Source: Gemmatimonadaceae bacterium
GTDB lineage: Bacteria > Gemmatimonadota > Gemmatimonadetes > Gemmatimonadales > Gemmatimonadaceae
Direction of reading: 5' to 3'
Assembly: GCA_013361745.1 (NCBI GenBank)
Contig: JABFXM010000163.1
Coordinates: 1-7,888, forward strand
DNA length: 7,888 bases
Numbering within the stretch: the first letter of the stretch is position 1; each line of letters starts with the position of its first letter. Positions 6,484 to 7,888 of the stretch are shown here, piece after piece. A program made the position numbers and the translations under genes. The notes under the pieces are model-generated. The model saw nothing but the letters and a program-made list of their open reading frames with translations, did no database searches and was not told the origin of the DNA.

Positions 6484-7888
6484 TCGCGGAGCTCGCCCAC
6501 TCCGGCGCCGACGCGCGCCGCGCCGCGGGATAGGGAACCTCCGGTCCCTTCACCGCGACCCAGAGGATCCGGTTGAAGGTGTCGTCGTCGATCCGGTCCT
6601 CGAAGCTGAGGTCGAGGTTCCTGGAGGCGTCGCTGCCCGGTGCCCGCGGCGCGGTCTTCTCGTCGAGCGAGACCGACGGTGTGAGCGCCGCGTACGGCCG
6701 CAGGTCCGGCGCGTCGCGCCAGACGTCGCGCAGCGGCTCGCCGAAGTGATCGAACTGCGAGAGCGAGCCCAGTTTCAGGATTCCCGCGATCGTCGCGATG
6801 ACGTCGGTCGTGTTCGCCCAGCGGTGACGGACACCGCCCTTCGCCCAGGGCGAGATCACGAGCAGCGGCGAGCGATGCGAGTCGACGTGATCGGGACCGT
6901 CCTGCGCGTCGTCCTCGAGCACGAAGACGGCGGTGCTCTTCCAGAAGGGCGACCGCGACAGCGCCTCGATGACGCGGCCGAGCGCGAGGTCGTTGTCCGC
7001 CACGTGCGCGCGCGGTGTCGGCCGGCCGACGCGTGCCCCTTCGGTGTGATCGTTAGGCAGGCGCAGGATCTCGAGCGCCGGCATCGACCCGCGGCGCGCG
7101 TACTCGTTCAGCTCCGCGATCCAGACGTCCGCGCGGCGCTGGTCCTTGATGTGGAGGTCGAAGCCGGGCGCGGCGGGGTTGGTGTTCTTCGCGAGGAAGG
7201 GCTTCACGCCGCGATACGACTTCGGCACGTCGTCCCGGTCCCCCGCTCCCGTTCCGATCACGAACTCGCCGTAGTTCCGGAAGCTGATCCCCGCCCGCTC
7301 GGCGAGGTTCCAGAGGTAGCCGTTCCCGGGCTCCGCCACGTCGTCGTACGGCGTCTCGCCCGAGACGCGCGCGGAGTCCTCGTCCTGGCGGTTGGTTCCC
7401 TCGTAATCGTAGGTGCGCCCGCGCCCTGAGTAGTTCGACTGGACGGTCTGCTCCACGTAGTCGGTCGCGTACGCCGCCGTGGACCAGTTGTGTCCATCGG
7501 CGCTCACCTCGGCATTCACGAAGAACCGGTCGTAGATCCCGAAGCGCTCGGCGAGCGCGTGGTGATTCGGCGTGACGGCGCGCGGGAAGAAGAGGAGCGA
7601 GGTGTCGCCGTCCGCCTGCGCGAGGTCGCCGAACACCTGATCATAGGTGCGGTTCTCCTTGATGATGTAGACCACGTGCTCGATCGGCGGAAAGGCTCGC
7701 GTCGACGCGACCGGCGCCGTCCACCGGTTCGCCGCCGCGACGCGCGCGCTCTGCGCGTCGAGCGCCGCCCCTTCACGCGGCTGCGGGATGGTCAGCATCG
7801 TCCCCTGCAGCTGGCCGAGCGTGTACTGATTCGGCGAGGCGTCGCGGTGACCGGGCTGTCCCTCGCCCGGGTTCGCGGTGGGCGCGTA
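6461..7888 (-). CDS. Phosphoesterase (alkaline phosphatase/phospholipase C superfamily, PF04185-like), C-terminal part, 5' truncated by the window
   Basis: The frame is open to the window edge: the codons above the ATG at 7798 read HRDASPNQYTLGQLQGT, a sequence usual in long YncE-like proteins, so that ATG is internal and the start lies beyond 7888. 475 residues are visible. Motifs in order: HVVYIIKENRTYDQVFG with ENRT at 7646-7657, matching the N-terminal metal/nucleophile motif of PF04185 enzymes; LPNDHT; VADNDLALGRVIEALS; and FVLEDDAQDGPDHVD with Glu-Asp-Asp at 6908-6916, followed by SHRSPLLVISPWAK. These are the full catalytic landmarks, so the domain looks intact. Relatives with this lead-in carry an N-terminal seven-bladed (YVTN/YncE) propeller and are usually exported; here that part would be outside the window. 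The substrate is unknown; phosphomonoester, phosphodiester and phospholipid are all possible. The stop (TGA, 6461-6463 reverse) lies inside the convergent lipoprotein gene, giving a 23-bp tail overlap. Confidence 0.88.
   Translation of the reverse strand, partial: YAPTANPGEGQPGHRDASPNQYTLGQLQGTMLTIPQPREGAALDAQSARVAAANRWTAPVASTRAFPPIEHVVYIIKENRTYDQVFGDLAQADGDTSLLFFPRAVTPNHHALAERFGIYDRFFVNAEVSADGHNWSTAAYATDYVEQTVQSNYSGRGRTYDYEGTNRQDEDSARVSGETPYDDVAEPGNGYLWNLAERAGISFRNYGEFVIGTGAGDRDDVPKSYRGVKPFLAKNTNPAAPGFDLHIKDQRRADVWIAELNEYARRGSMPALEILRLPNDHTEGARVGRPTPRAHVADNDLALGRVIEALSRSPFWKSTAVFVLEDDAQDGPDHVDSHRSPLLVISPWAKGGVRHRWANTTDVIATIAGILKLGSLSQFDHFGEPLRDVWRDAPDLRPYAALTPSVSLDEKTAPRAPGSDASRNLDLSFEDRIDDDTFNRILWVAVKGPEVPYPAARRASAPEWASSATTTPSTP
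7051..7058 (+). repeat. CGTTAGGC octamer, copy 3
   Basis: Same + strand orientation as the other copies although the gene here runs on the - strand, where it is read as parts of CTG CCT AAC GAT (Leu-Pro-Asn-Asp). The peptide context is unrelated to copies 1 and 2. Confidence 0.5.

Noticed and set aside
6533..6548. Imperfect inverted repeat GGGAACCTCCGGTCCC as a terminator
   Set aside because: The stem is short with a bulge, there is no T-tract on either strand, and it lies inside the phosphoesterase coding region.
6461..7798. ATG at 7798 as the true start of the phosphoesterase
   Set aside because: The same frame continues without a stop to the window edge and encodes a conserved-looking lead-in (HRDASPNQYTLGQLQGT), so the ATG is internal.

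Overview
This is a GC-rich window (about two thirds G+C by eye) from a bacterial chromosome. It is almost entirely coding, with gaps of 30 bp or less between same-strand genes. High GC, a long-form NagB/PIG-L fusion, a sodium:solute symporter, secreted lipoproteins with an M28 peptidase, and a YncE-type phosphoesterase would suit Gemmatimonadota or a similar soil phylum. That placement is an inference from gene types; there is no rRNA or marker gene here.

Layout. Positions 1-4148 (+) hold an amino-sugar module: the 3' part of a glucosamine-6-phosphate deaminase fused to a PIG-L/LmbE-type deacetylase (1-1659, start lost off the left edge), a sodium:solute symporter (1690-3213), and an N-acetylglucosamine/glucosamine kinase of the BadF/BadG family (GTG start at 3210, overlapping the symporter stop by 4 bp). 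Positions 4168-5658 (+) encode an exported M28 zinc peptidase, probably a lipoprotein. Positions 5670-6483 (+) encode a second putative lipoprotein whose signal peptide and body lie in different frames. Removing one C from a CCCC run at 5813-5816 joins them, and the joined protein looks like two tandem copies of one domain. Positions 6461-7888 (-) hold the C-terminal part of a phosphoesterase (alkaline phosphatase/phospholipase C superfamily). It runs off the right edge and overlaps the preceding gene tail-to-tail by 23 bp.

How the genes may work together. The symporter would import an amino sugar with Na+, the kinase would phosphorylate it, the PIG-L domain could deacetylate it (standing in for NagA), and the NagB domain would deaminate it to fructose-6-phosphate. 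That is a nearly self-contained GlcNAc assimilation route in three genes. The substrate and the NagA replacement are inferred. The M28 peptidase follows closely and could supply amino acids or act on peptides linked to cell-wall sugars, but this is speculative.

The items most worth a second look are the frameshifted, internally duplicated lipoprotein and an octamer, CGTTAGGC. The octamer occurs three times, always on the + strand, including over a gene read from the - strand. No CRISPR array, RNA gene, insertion sequence or convincing terminator was seen.
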